From assembly GCA_018343915.1 (NCBI GenBank), contig JABRWF010000001.1, positions 62,001 through 126,000 of the forward strand: DNA of 64,000 nucleotides. Reading direction: 5' to 3'. The notes beneath the pieces were generated by a model. It worked only from the letters and a program-made list of their open reading frames with translations, was not told the origin of the DNA and did not search any database. Source of the DNA: Agroathelia rolfsii. Its lineage: Eukaryota > Basidiomycota > Agaricomycetes > Amylocorticiales > Amylocorticiaceae. The translations under genes were made by a program, and so were the position numbers. Shown piece after piece: positions 35,503 through 47,743 of the stretch. Numbering within the stretch: the first letter of the stretch is position 1; each line of letters begins with the position of its first letter.

Positions 35503-37786
35503 TTAGCGGCCAGTGGCCCGAATTTCGAGGTATCTTAAAGGCGGATAAGCCACGGCAGCAAATGCAGCTGCCAACTAAATGAATAGAGAAAAATGGTCAA
35601 CGATAATGAATCTAAAATGGGCTGAGTCGCTTTTACCTCGAAACCCAGGTCAGCGCCATATGCGTCTCCTGCCAACTTGCCAAGAGGACCTGTGTACCAC
35701 ACTTCAGTCATGCCAACGACAGCACCCGCGACACCACAGCAGCCTGCAAGGATGCCTGCGAAGCCAATAGGCAATCTATAGCAACGATAGACAGCGCAAG
35801 ACCGTCAGAGGGAATGGAGACATGAGCAGCTAACAGACGTACCTTGACGGACGATCCCAGTCGTCCAAGTTATAGCCACCGAGATGGCCAGATTTCCTAA
35901 GAAAATTGCGGATGGCAGTAGTCAGTAAATTTAGAAACTTGTATATATACATAAAGTCCAACCTCGTACGGATATCGTTCTCATATCCTGAGCCACGACG
36001 GAAGATGAAATGCTCCTCAGCGACGATGACGATGAAAAATGCCTGAAACAGAATCAAGAGGCGTGAGAACAACATGGCAGAGTACTGGTGATTGGTGCTG
36101 ACCGTCCAGTAGCTGAGAATGCTCAAAAAATTGCTCAGAATTTCAGAGAAGTGTTCGCGGCCAGCAACACCTGCGATGGTGTAGATGGCGAAGCAGAGGA
36201 ATGTCCACAAGAAACGGGGAACCATCGCAAAGGGTCGGCCAAGGGCTTGTACGGATAAACCGGCAGAGTACGTGTTCGGAATGTTATTAGCGCTAAGTGA
36301 TACAGATATGGTTTATCTCATGTTAGTCCATGTTTGGAGTGCAACGAACGATGGACACACATGACGGAAAAGGACAACAAAAACAGGATAAATTTCCCAA
36401 ATCCACCCCATGGGCTGAGGACTTGAGCCAGCAGGCCGCCGGTGGAGCCATTCGTAAAGGCGTCCGTATATGCAGAATTAGTGATTGTCATGAGCGCTGC
36501 GCCAAGAACCTCGACGAAGACGATTGGGATCCAGAGACCGAAGAAGGTCAGCGTAAACACCTTGAGGGGGGGCGTCGTCACCGGTAAACGGCAGTTGTAG
36601 TCCGCAGCGACGGGTGCCCACTGTTGCAAGTTTGATCATCGATAAGCGAACGAATAAAACGTGAGTGAAAGAGGATGAGCGCGTACGCCGGTGAAGGATC
36701 CAAAGACGATGCCACCAAAACTCAAAATGTCAGCACTGAGATTACGGCCGGTATCCTCGAGAGCGGATTGAGCACCAGGGTGATAGCCGGCTTTGCCACC
36801 TAGGCCATAGAGCATGCACATAACGACGAAGATGACCATCCAGGCATAACGCTCATAGTGGTGGACCATGTTGTATCCGATAAAACACGGGATAAGGGAG
36901 CATACACCAACGATGACGACCCCTGCCACAAGCGGTAGTGTGCCGGGATTGATGCTGGCGAGCGTCTGGCCACCAAGGATGACAGCTGTGACAGAAAAAC
37001 CGAGTCTGTTCACAAGCAAGAGAGTGGAAGAGAGTGGCAATGTGCGTCAAGAGAGGCGGACGATAAGGCACCAAAGAACGGAGAGATCGACGACATACTG
37101 GGTGAGGATATTTAGGATCGCATATATCGTTCCACCGGCGTAGCCTGAGCTATAGCGGGTGATGATCATGGTGCGCAGACCGGTCTGCGGGCCGAGGGTA
37201 GAGATAAAGGCGGTCGCAACGGCGCCCAAGGCACCAAAGCACATTATCGTCGCAATAGCATGCCTTTTTATGACCGTTAGCTACTTGCTCTGCACTAGCA
37301 GAGTGCATGCAAAGGACGATACCCAAGTGTGAGGGTGTAGTATTCCTGAGCTAATACACCGATGGGAATAGTTGTCAACACTGTATTGACAGACCTGTAT
37401 TGCTATTTGAACCTCTATGAACAACAAATAAGAGGAAGAGAGACACTGACCACCACATGAGCAAGCTGGCAGATAATGGCACATTTGAGGGGTTTTTTTT
37501 GAAAAAAGGGGGGAGAAAAATCGCTACAATCAGCACAAGTTAAGCCAGTTGAAGGAGGTACACACTTGTTCCATGTATTTCTCGACTCTCGCTCGTTCTC
37601 TGGCACACGCTCGACGCCTCGAGCCTCGACACCACTGGCAAAGAGCTTGGCCAGGACGGGGCCGAATATCCCATAGCGGTTGATGATGACTTCATCGGGG
37701 GCGATCTCAGAGTCGGCGGGGACGTGGTGGACATCGGGGTCGAACTTTTCGTTCTGCGGACTCGGGCTCTTGTCGAGGGAGGCCAT
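35503..37786 (-). CDS. NCS1 purine-cytosine permease (Fcy2-like)
   Basis: Plasma-membrane symporter of the nucleobase:cation symporter-1 family. The start MASLDKSPSPQNEKF is followed by GVERVPENERE, the pre-membrane motif typical of Fcy2-like permeases, then about twelve hydrophobic segments split over many exons. These include FGALGAVATAFISTLGPQTG, LVNRLGFSVTAVILGGQTLA, VAADYNCRLPVTTPPLKVFT, LTFFGLWIPIVFVEVLGAAL, IPNTYSAGLSVQALGRPFAM and LSNFLSILSYW. It ends AYPPLRYLEIRATGR. ATG 37786 is chosen; the open frame above it is only a CTG repeat (Leu run) with no ATG. Likely substrates are cytosine, adenine, guanine or hypoxanthine, by family. Confidence 0.92.
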
Positions 37787-37813
37787 GTTGAAGGCACAGA
37801 GAGGGGAGGACAA

Positions 37814-37831
37814 CAGCAGCAGCAGCAGCAG
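37814..37831. repeat. (CAG)6 microsatellite in permease 5' UTR
   Basis: Six CAG units (CTG on the coding strand), 28 bp upstream of the permease start codon. Confidence 0.85.
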
Positions 37832-38708
37832 CAACTGGAGAGTGGATCATTTATGATACGCGGATATTTCTTGTGATGAATTTCATTAGTCGACAACAGC
37901 CCAGGGGCAGTGTCCACATGGAGTTGTGTGATAGCAACAGCCACACACTTGTCGGCTATCCTCTTTCCCTCTTTCTTTTCTTTACAACGTAAGTAACACA
38001 CACCACTACTGGTACATACACCTTACCTTTGTGATGATAACTTCACTCCCTGGAGAGATTATTCTCTGTGAAACCCAAGACCGATCATGCTCTGTCCTGG
38101 TATGCTGCTCGTCCAGAAACCGTTCGGGAGCGTCTCGGTCAAGAACGGAAATCTGAAGACTCTTTTTTTCTTTTTTCTTTTTTTTCTCTCCCTTTTTCTT
38201 TTCAACTATCTGCAGCTAACTCGGTGCCTCCAACATCCAGACTCTTTCGTGCTACCCGGTAAGGTCTGGCTGCTTCACAACCTGTAGTTGTACTAGCAGT
38301 GCCCGTACGCTCCAAGGAATGGTCTTGATGGTGTTTGCGTGTAGCCACGGGGACGGCGCGTGCCGAATGATGCTTCCCTTGCCGCGATAACAGGCTGAAA
38401 TAGATCGACCCCTAGTACTAGGGGAGTGCCTGGGACCACCTGCAAGCTTGATAGCAAAAGCTGGAAGTTCCTGGAACAGACCCCTAGGCCTAGGACCCAT
38501 CATCGTCAACTTCGCCAACTCATCGTCATAATATCAAATTCAAAACGCCGTTGTAATAGTTCCTTATAAACTCTCTTCATAGCGAATACAAGCAAAATTT
38601 TTCCACTTCCTTGAATATAAAAAATAGAGTTACAACCACAGCTTGTACATCTGGTGTCTACATCATGCTGGTGGATTAGGATCCTTTTGAGCTGTCGCAA
38701 CCATTCTA
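37832..38708. other. Intergenic region with two G/C-rich palindromes
   Basis: Region between the permease 5' end and the beta-COP 3' end. It contains a poly-pyrimidine stretch at 38161-38200 and the perfect palindromes CCCCTAGTACTAGGGG (38409-38424) and CCTAGGCCTAGG (38483-38494). No gene is recognised; ORFs are short and unconserved. Confidence 0.5.
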
Positions 38709-41700
38709 TCAGCATTTCGCTGGACAAAGTTAGGAATATCAAGCACATACCCATCGTGATCCTGTCACCCAGTGACAAGGCAATTCCCTGCGTTTTGCTT
38801 CTAATTCTCACGTGTCCAGCAATCGTCCCTTCTTCCGTTTTTTCTATGCTGAGGTTGGCCAACGCATCCTCGCCTAAAGCAGAGGCACCGTTACAACCAA
38901 ACTTTTTATACAAAGGCATATGACTTACCGAATACACTGCGAGCATACAAGTTCGCTGACAAGAAGTCGCATTCACCGGACATGGCCCCATCAGGTGTCA
39001 GACATCCCATATTTGTCGCTTTCATGATGTGTTGGAGGTAGTCTCGGGGCTCACTAGAAAACAAAACACAATTAATTCCTGATGTTCCGCATTAATACCA
39101 TTCATACCTCATCGTAGTCGACACATTCACCCTATTTTCCCATTCGAATTCAGTCCACATAGAGCGGAACTAGATTATTCATGTTAGTACATAGGCCTGA
39201 CAATTACAAATATAATCCAAAAAAAAAAAAAAAAAAACTTGCTTGATTTTCGGAGCAATAGGCTGGCTTGATGTAATCCATGATGTCGATATGAATATCA
39301 TTAAGTATAACACAAGCCTCCGACATGCCAGGTCCTTCCCAGAGGATACTACCGAAGATAACTCCCGTCTCCGTCGAGGACACCTATGCAGCATTTCAAC
39401 CAAATCCACCATGACAGATAAATTGGAATACAACACACCTTGATTGTCGATTTAATGCTCAGGAAACCATGAGGGGCAATGGTATGCACTGTAGGCCTCT
39501 CCACGATCTTGAGGTCACCCAGGGTCGCAAAGTCAAGACATAGGCTCTGGAGTGTGTTGGCCGTTTGATTGACCAGCAAAATGTCTGTGTGTCTAGATGA
39601 GCATCATGTATCTATCTCGCAACATACTCAGACTCACCCAGTAATATATCAAACCCATGGATCTTGACGTATGCCTCCGCATAAATGGGATCCGAAAAGC
39701 CTGTACGAGACTTGGCTCAATCGCATATCATACTTGGATGGAAATACGCGTACCAGTCAACTGCGTTATCCGGCTTAGGTTCGAAATGAAGTCCTCGCGA
39801 ATATCTGCAGCACCCGTAGCGCGCCCAAGATCCTCTTCTAACTACAAAGGTTTCACAAATCAGTAACAGTTACGCACCAAAAAGCATGACATAAAGCATA
39901 CGTCTATGCCAGCATCGGCATCTTTCTTGGAGAATTGACGGAACGACAAGAGGTCATCAACTTGGACAGCGACAACTTGTGGTGCGTCTGCTTCTTTCTT
40001 TTCTGCTGCTTTCGCCTGGTGATTCAATGGCCCCATGAGCTAAAAAAAAAAAAAAAGTAATCTTATAACGGACACATAACGAACCTCTTTAGCACCGAGC
40101 ATCTTCGTATATGCAGCCTGCGTATCTTTGAGGAAGATGTCATGGACAACTTCCTTTTGCTCAAGCTCGCTCAAGGTTTGAATGCAGTTCATGATACGTT
40201 CATTCGAGTCTTCGTCAATAGGGACAGAGACAAATTTCGATTGACCAGTGCGGATGATGGACACCATGATAAGCATCGCCTAAGAACCAAAAATGATAAG
40301 AATATGACAGGAGTAGGGAGAGAGAGAAACTACAGAACCTCTGCTCGGAGATGATTGAAAGGAGTAGGATCATCTTGTAACTCATGGTAACGCAGGACCA
40401 ACTTCGTCAAAGTGGATGCTGCAACCGTTGCAAGAAAGAATTCCCCGTTCAAGATGTAAGCTGAAATGAATGACGAACATCAGGTCTGCTGCAGAATCAA
40501 ACAGAAAAACAGTCGAAAAAAACCTCTTAAAGTCTGTCTTGACGAGATCTTGGTTTCATCTGAGTTGGCGGGGGGCGCACTTGTATAAGCTGTCTCAGTA
40601 GCATATGTCCCGTCAGCGAGAACTTTCGGCTTATGCTTGACCTCTTTCTTGTCAGGGGATTTGTCTTCTGTATCCCCATCGGCTGCAGCATCATCCAATG
40701 ACTTTTGCTCGGAAGCGACGATAGGTATCTCTCCTAGGACATTCCTGATCTCTTGGAAGGCAGCTTCTATTTCAGACGCAGTCTCGAGATACTCGCCAAG
40801 AATCCAGAGTATACCCCTGAAAACTCTACCCGACTTGATCTCGGACAATGAGTGCATAAGCTTGTCGCAAATGCTTTGACGAAGATGGGGGAATTTTTCG
40901 GTGACCTCCCTAAGCAAGAAAAGGATAAGTTTTTTGTGGGGGGGAAACGGCCTGAATGCTCTCCGCAATACCTGACAAAAGCAACAACATCCAGAGCAGA
41001 GGGATTGTTCGGATCTCCCAAGAAGTCCATCAACGCATACACAACACTGCCGATAACTTCAGAGAACTTGACGGCCGTGACATGGATGGATTGAATAAGT
41101 AGTTGGCGATATTCAGAAGCCTGGAATGGGTATATCAGGACATGAGAATCACGGGATTGTAAGGAAAAGACATACTTTGTCGTAGTCTTGTTCTTGAGTT
41201 TTTTGCAGTTGTTTTTTCAAGAATAGCACAACCTCTTCCACGTTGCGAGTTGAAGTCATGCTCAGCACAATGCTGATGGCCTTGCGGCGAACCTCCATGT
41301 CGGCACTGGAAAACAATTAAACCCGCAATCGGACATATTGAATAACAACACACCTCGATAAAACTTGAAGAAGATCCATGGTCAAGTCATCGAGCGTACG
41401 GGTATAGCGCGAACGCAAGGATTCAATACGATCCAAAACGATGAGTTTGACATTGTTATCAGACTCTTTGACCACCAGCGTAATCAGAGCAGAGGCGGCA
41501 GCTATAGTAAACGCACAATGAGGCGCCAGTCCGAAGAGGTGGTTTATGATAAATATACCTTTAATGGCAACCGGATTCTGCGTCAACGTCGTCAGTGTTA
41601 ATGCAGCCTCGTACTTCACTTTGTGAGAAGAGACAGTAAGGAGTTCGGAAATAATCCGAATGTAGCGGGCCTAGAAATGATTCAGATTAGTTAAGATTTC

Positions 41701-42619
41701 TAGATGATGACGAACCTGACTGGTGACTTACTTTATGGGTCGAGTCATCTTTAGAGTTGAGGCGTATCACCTCAATGAGTACCATTTGGAGACTTTCATC
41801 CAGCCCGGATATCTGATCATGTATACTGAGCATCCATTCAACTGCTCTTGGCATGGCGCATTGCGACAGAAAAACAAAGGCATGATGCTTGCAGCTGGCA
41901 TCCGATTCCGCGGCCAGGAATGTTTGAATCAGCTCAGGCGCATCGGGGATGAGGTGCTCGAACTCGCGATAGATCGCGTACACAGCGAATACTGCATTCT
42001 TTCTCACGTAAGAGTGACGATGCTCGAGGCAGGCGCGACACGTTGGGATAAGAGGTTCGAGTAACTCAGTATCTTTAGCAATTTTTTGCAAAAACCGCAG
42101 TGTTGCTCCACGAATGTATTCGTTTGGGTGTTGCTATTGCACCTGGTAAGACCAACTTGGGAATACTCGACAAGGGCTTTGACATACGAGATCGTTTCGG
42201 ATGGCATTACTACAACATCATCAGCGGAATGAAAAGATCGGAGAGAGTGAAACTCAAGTACACAACAAGGATCATCTCCTGCTTGAGTTTGCCGTTGTCA
42301 TCATACTTGGGACATACTTCCCAGTAAAAGTGCAGCAGCTTCTTGAGATGCTTGTTTCGTGATGGCATGACAAATTGTATAATGGGCATCATCAGGGTAG
42401 GCTTTGATGGATTATAATGAGACCTCGAGTACAGAGCCTACAGGACCAACGACTCGCCTGTGGGTTCCCATTGACCGTAGACACAATTATCTGGCGCAAC
42501 GTGTCGATCTTGACTTCGTCTGAGCCCTTCTCGAGGAGCGATCGCAGCTCCTGGGCGGATAGCGTCTCTGATGAGTCCTCATGGACAATAGTGTAGCAGG
42601 ACAGATCTGCCGCAGACAT
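38709..42619 (-). CDS. SEC26: Coatomer subunit beta (beta-COP)
   Basis: COPI coat subunit for Golgi-to-ER and intra-Golgi traffic. Many exons. The start [20 protein letters not shown] leads into an adaptin-like HEAT solenoid: [80 protein letters not shown] and [20 protein letters not shown]. After a charged linker ([20 protein letters not shown]) come the appendage and C-terminal region ([74 protein letters not shown] and [20 protein letters not shown]). The extreme C-terminus is unclear: with the best donor after DRITM the tail is only a few residues and stops near 38709, whereas a conserved-looking [20 protein letters not shown] lies one frame off. An A18 run sits in an intron near 39220. 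Confidence 0.93.
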
Positions 42620-42828
42620 TGTGGGAACACGTTAGCAGAATGAGCAGCGGCGACGAGCGAGTGATTCCAAGAGCAGAGGGTCCGCCTTCCTAATCAGGAA
42701 GCCGATGACCTCCAGCACTCTCGGATACACACAAAACGATCATAAGCAGTATTCTACAATTATTTCATGGATTCATTTCATTACTTGGATTGTACACGTT
42801 AGCTTGTATGCACTCCTCAAAGTCCCAC

Positions 42829-44198
42829 TTAATACGACTGTGCATCTGCCCAGTCTCCGAACAGCAAGCTGATGCTTTCGCCATTGTGTGTCCTGCGTAT
42901 GCTCTCAGCAATTGTTGGCGCTACATCGACTGTAGTCAGCTTATTGCAGGCATTTTGATGCCGTGTTTGTGATATCGTATTAGTGACCTAATATTTATGC
43001 GCATTTAGTCATGTCATCTGGATCAAATAAGATGAATAAGACAAATCAAACATACGACCAGTTGCTCTATTGGCAGCGAATCAATGACCGAAATATTAAC
43101 TTCTGACAGTAAGCCTGCCATGAAATCGTTAGCAAAGTAACAAATTCGGCGTCATAAAAAAGACCAAACCATGAGAAATGAGCGCATGAACAGATTTGGC
43201 CCCCTTTTCCTGCAACGTCTTAGCCGCGAGTGTTAGTGTGCGTCCAGTGTCAATCATATCATCCACCAAGATAGCAATCTGATAGGTAAGATATGCTTAG
43301 GTTTGCCTTTGGAAGCAATACGATAACAGTGACTTACTTTGTCCCGGACGTCTCCAACAAGAATTTCCATACGTTCGGGGGCGTCTCTGGTTTTGGGATC
43401 GCGTTGGCGATGAATTAGCGCAAAATCCACTCCGAGTTTGTCAGCAATTGCTGTCACACTAAAAGAAAATAAAAAATAAAAGATAAAAGAGGAGTCCGTC
43501 GTTCAGCAAAGAAAAGAGTGTACCGTTTAGCACCGCCTGCATCGGGGCTGACAATGATGCTCTGTTTCCAGCCTTTAATTTGTCGCTTGATGTAGGATAT
43601 CATAAGTGGTTCCGAAAACAGGTTATCGACGGGAATGTCAAAGAATCCTTGAATCTGGCTTGCATGGAGGTCCATGGTAATGACATGGTCGCACCCAGCC
43701 GCAACAAGCATGTTGGCGACTAGTTTGGCGGTAATAGGCGCCCGTGATTTATCCTTTTTATCATTTCGAGCATAAGGGAAGCATGGGATAACGGCGGTTA
43801 TCCTTCGCGCCGAAGCTGTTTTGCAAGCAGAAATAAGGATGAGGAGTTCCATGAGGTGATCGTTGACATCCCCTGATCCAGATTGGAGAATGAAAACATC
43901 CTCATCTCGAACGGATTCAGAGATTTTTACGTTGATTTCGCCATTGGAGAATTTTTTGACGGTGCAAGGTAGGAGAGATATGTTGAGTCTGAATGGTAGG
44001 ATCCGTAGGCATTTCGCACAAATCAAGATGTATTAGACCAGAACGAGCAGTATATGTAGCTGCATACCGTTCGGCTACAGCCTGAGCAAGCTCAGGGTGA
44101 CTGTTGCCTATGGAAAGTAAGTTTTCTGCACTGATAATCCAGTATGGACAGAGATCAGACAGACCTGCTAGCAGCCTGATGGAATTTCCGTGATGCAT
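42829..44198 (-). CDS. Ribose-phosphate pyrophosphokinase (PRPP synthetase)
   Basis: Makes PRPP from ribose-5-phosphate and ATP for nucleotide, histidine and tryptophan synthesis. The start is [20 protein letters not shown], spliced over a first intron. It continues [60 protein letters not shown] (ATP flexible region), [20 protein letters not shown], the phosphate-binding [10 protein letters not shown] and the PRPP-binding loop [13 protein letters not shown]. It ends [15 protein letters not shown]. About 320 residues, the normal size. Fungi have several PRS paralogues, so no number is given. It is divergent from the homeodomain gene, with two MCB-type ACGCGT sites in the shared promoter. Confidence 0.95.
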
Positions 44199-44448
44199 TT
44201 GGAAAGCGGTATATTATAATTAAGACAGCACAACCGTTGCGCTGGTAGAGGTATCTCAGCGAGAGGACAAAAGTGTGTGCGACGTTAGGATATGCGACGA
44301 GGCCGGGGTCAATAAGTCCGGTTTCAATCACCCTATTGCCAGCCACCGGAGATGTGGCTAATCAGCTGACATCATCGGCGCCATTGACTAGTTGCCACAT
44401 GAGGTCAGCCACGCGCGTTTTGTCCGCCACAGGCGCGATCTCAACGAA

Positions 44449-44467
44449 ACGCGTGCCACCGACGCGT
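44449..44467. promoter_or_regulatory. Two ACGCGT (MCB-like) sites in divergent promoter
   Basis: ACGCGT occurs at 44449-44454 and 44462-44467, with further CGCG runs around 44410 and 44470. The sites lie about 75-90 bp upstream of the homeodomain start and about 250 bp upstream of the PRPP synthetase start. ACGCGT is the MluI cell-cycle box bound by MBF in yeasts; function here is inference. Confidence 0.45.
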
Positions 44468-44540
44468 CGCGCGTCGCTGTTACTTAACTGCACGCGCCTT
44501 GGACACTAACGCGCTCATCCCCCCAGCCGTTTCATTTACA

Positions 44541-45800
44541 ATGGAGACCACCCCAACCACCGGTCTTGCCTTGCGACACCGCTCCTCCTCTACCATGAGT
44601 GTACCGTCTTCGGATGATACCGTCATAGACGCCGATATCGATCCCATCACCTCTATAGATACCACCGCCAAAGACAGTGACGCCACAAACAGGTTGAAGC
44701 GCACCCGCAAACGATTTACAGACGTTCAGCTGATGCTTCTTGAGACTCTCTACCACGAGAACTCACATCCTTCACGAGAGGAGCGCGAAGACGTTGCCAG
44801 ACGCGCAGGGGTGTAAGTTTCCGATCCTATGAGATCAACATTACAATAATGCTCAACGTGTATAAGCGAGTCCAAGTCAGTCACCATCTGGTTTCAAAAC
44901 AGGCGGCAGATGGAGCGTCGTGGCACAGGCGTATCTCTGAACGTTAACGGCCATACTTTGTCCTTGATGGACAGCACATCGGCTCGACGAACGGTGCATA
45001 TCCCTGGCACACCTCGCCCTCTGTCCCGTTCGCAATCAAATCCGCACATATCATCGAGCTCATCACCCCTACATTCGTTCATTGCGTCAGCCTCATCCTA
45101 TGTGTCATTCACCCCGGACCAAACTCACCGTCGTACTCTCCGACGCACGATCTCCGCCCATCCACCACCTTCCGCCCCATTCACCCTCTCACGCACAACG
45201 AGAACACCACTCCCAAATATCTCGCTTGATAGTGTGGCCTCCCGTTCTCAACGCCCTAATCCATTACCTGCTTCTCATCGTCGCCCATTGCCTCTTTCTT
45301 CTACTTCTGCACCCCAAGCATCCACCAGTTCTCGCACATCATCTATCCCGTTTCCATCTTCGACAAGCGCTATCAACATATGGGATGCCATGCCATCATC
45401 TCCTCCCTCTTCCTCTTCACCACCTCGTGAACGTGAGCTGATGATGAGCGCCCTTGGGGCCTCACGTCGGCGCCAGCGAACACTCGACTGGGCATGCGCC
45501 CACGCAAGTTTGAGGAAGCTCCCTGAAGAGGGTGATGAGGACGATGATGTGATGAGTATCCTGGACGATGCGGATAAGTCTGGGGCGGCTGACGGAGAGG
45601 ATACAGAAGAGGATGACACTCAACACCTTAGCACTCCTGGTAGCTCTTGGACAGCTGCTAACGACAATAGTCGAGAGACACGGCCATTGTGGTCATTGGG
45701 GACGGATGATAGTGCTAAAAATTCCAATGTTCCGGATGACGACACCATGCGAGCCGCGCTGGCCCTATGCGGCCTTGGGCAGGGACTGAGGACAGACTAG
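44541..45800 (+). CDS. Homeodomain transcription factor
   Basis: Two exons (44541-44812 and 44867-45800) join in phase through a GTAAGT...ATAAG intron inside the homeobox. Helix 1 and 2: KRTRKRFTDVQLMLLETLYH, then ENSHPSREEREDVARRAGVE. Recognition helix: SKSVTIWFQNRRQMERR, with the invariant W, F, N and R. The rest is a long Ser/Pro-rich disordered region, an acidic patch (EEGDEDDDVMSILDDAD) and a short conserved-looking end (AALALCGLGQGL). It is a canonical 60-residue homeodomain, not the TALE type, so probably not an HD2 mating-type gene, and no HD1 partner is nearby. Target genes are unknown. Confidence 0.9.
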
Positions 45801-46237
45801 TTTGAACGTGCCTTAAATCATGACGCAATATACCTGCATACTATTATCTCAAGTAGTGGAGAGCTACCCGTGATAGACGTTTCCAAAAAAAAAAAAAGGA
45901 AACCAACATAGGATATTTCCATTGCATAGGACATTATGGACCCATACCTACTATGTACGTGAACCACGATCACACTATGAATACATCATATACGTATACC
46001 TATCCCATCAAATCATGGTTCATGCATGCTGTATCATCACCTCAAGATAAGTTTCTCCTGGCGCTGCATCTGCACTGGTGGTTTGATCATCCCAGATAAA
46101 TCCAGATGTAATCGATTCAGATTAAGATCGCAACACCATAATGATTCAACCAGGAAAGCAATCACGAAAAAGGGCTAAAAATACACAAACACAAAAGTGA
46201 TTGCACCTAGCATGATGAGCTGACGTTGATTGGCTAG
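45801..46237. other. Spacer between convergent genes
   Basis: AT-rich 3' flanking sequence with an A12 run near 45885. No gene is seen. Confidence 0.6.
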
Positions 46238-47440
46238 CTATTTCCTTGCGAATGTGATCTAAGAATGACAGGATGAGTCAAGAGGCACAAATAGGTAAGG
46301 TATGTATGGCCACAATCCCGAGTACCAACCTTGATCTTGTGTTCTCCATCAATCTTGTAGTTATGTAGTGCATCTTTGGCCACACCGGAGCTGGCCTCGT
46401 CCGTATATTCGACGAATGCAATGTCTTTTTTGGTTGGTACAAGACGAACTTCGTACAAGTTGGGGTATCTGCCACCACATCAATATGGATATCAAGAAAA
46501 AAAATCAAAGTCAAAACTGAGACGCACTGTGCAAAGAGTGCCGTAAGCTGCTCCTTGGTGACGGTCTCCGGAAGGTTTTGAAGGAAAAGAATCTTATTTG
46601 GCGGGAGATATTCGTCCGGCATTTGGACATTTGGCCTTTTGGAAAGAGGTTGTACCGCTCCTCCGTCAACTAGGATAAAACTATGGTCAAGAAAACCCAT
46701 GGTATGATGAATATCAGCATACTTTCGGATGCGAGGCGCTTAGCCTTGAACTTCTGCTTCAACGGGTTCTTATATCGTGTAGCTTCTGAAGAAGGTGAAG
46801 ATCAGATAAAATAGAATTAGCAATATATCAAGATGGAAGGCACACTCTTGTGCTCTTTTCGCTGAGCCTTGTGTTCTTCAAGGTAATCAGCATCCAGCCG
46901 CTGGACGACTGCATCTGAGCGCGTTCGCGCGAATGATACTTGCTACACATGAATGAGGGAATTTAAGCGATAAAGAAGGGGGGGAAGTATCTTGAGGCGC
47001 TACTACATACCATGGGCTTTGAGTACAAGGGAAACCCTTTCACTTCCTTACAAGCCTTCTTTGCAATTTCTATATCCGCAAATGAAACAAATGCCTGTCC
47101 ACGCATGCGTAGGTTACTGTGAGCGACAACATCGAGAACTTCGCCGTAGTTCTTGAACAAGCCTCGTAACGTCTGCTTCATGACTGGAGAGCTAACCCAT
47201 GAGATGACTCTTTCAATAACACCTGAACAAGAGGCAGGTATACGCACTATTAGGCCTAATCTTTTCATTGAGGTTCTGGATATACAGTGTTTCAGAAGCA
47301 ATCTCTGGCTTGGTCTCAATGCCTGCGGGGGGAGAGACGACAGGCACGGCGGTGGGTGCAGCAGCAGCATCCAAGGGTATAGGGGCAGCGATGACGCCCT
47401 CCATCTTGATCGGGGCCGAAGGTGCAGACACTTCAGCCAT
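46238..47440 (-). CDS. U1A/U2B''-type snRNP protein, two RRMs
   Basis: Spliceosomal snRNA-binding protein. The start MAEVSAPSAPIKMEGVIAAP leads an Ala/Pro-rich leader. RRM1 has RNP2-like LYIQNLN, then GLFKNYGEVLDVVAHSNLRM and RNP1 RGQAFVSF, followed by KGFPLYSKPM and (spliced) VSFART. A basic linker (KNPLKQKFKAKRLAS) separates it from RRM2: NKILFLQNLPETVTKEQLTA, YEVRLVPTKKDIAFVEY and the final KITFARK. The LYIQNLNEKI start and the C-terminal RRM2 match U1A and U2B'' in order and length (about 250-280 residues). U1A and U2B'' cannot be told apart by eye, and many fungi have a single such protein. Five or six introns. It is divergent from the methyltransferase gene across about 300 bp. Confidence 0.88.
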
Positions 47441-47743
47441 GAATACCTGTTTCTTGTAGTCGCTGTCCTTGGATGGTATGGAGATGGCAGAAAGCAAGTG
47501 AGAAGAGATCCAGTGGCTGCTGTGGCTGCCTCCGTTACGGAAAACTTCGCACCTACAACCCTTGTCCTCCTTATACCATCATCATCACCATTGCCATGGC
47601 CGTCCTTAGTCCTTAGTGGGGGCCCTATTCTCCCCTTATACTGCATCATAGAGCATCGATTATAGACAATTAGACATTAGATACTGACAAACGCATTTAG
47701 ACTGACTTTTCTTGACTGGGATTTTACTTAGATTTAACTAGAC

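Noticed and set aside
39218..39237. A18 run as a possible retro-insert poly(A) tail
   Set aside because: It lies inside a beta-COP intron with intact exons on both sides and no insertion boundaries.
44541..45800. Mating-type HD locus
   Set aside because: The homeodomain is a canonical 60-residue type, with no paired HD1/HD2 gene and no MIP1 neighbour, so a mating locus is not supported.
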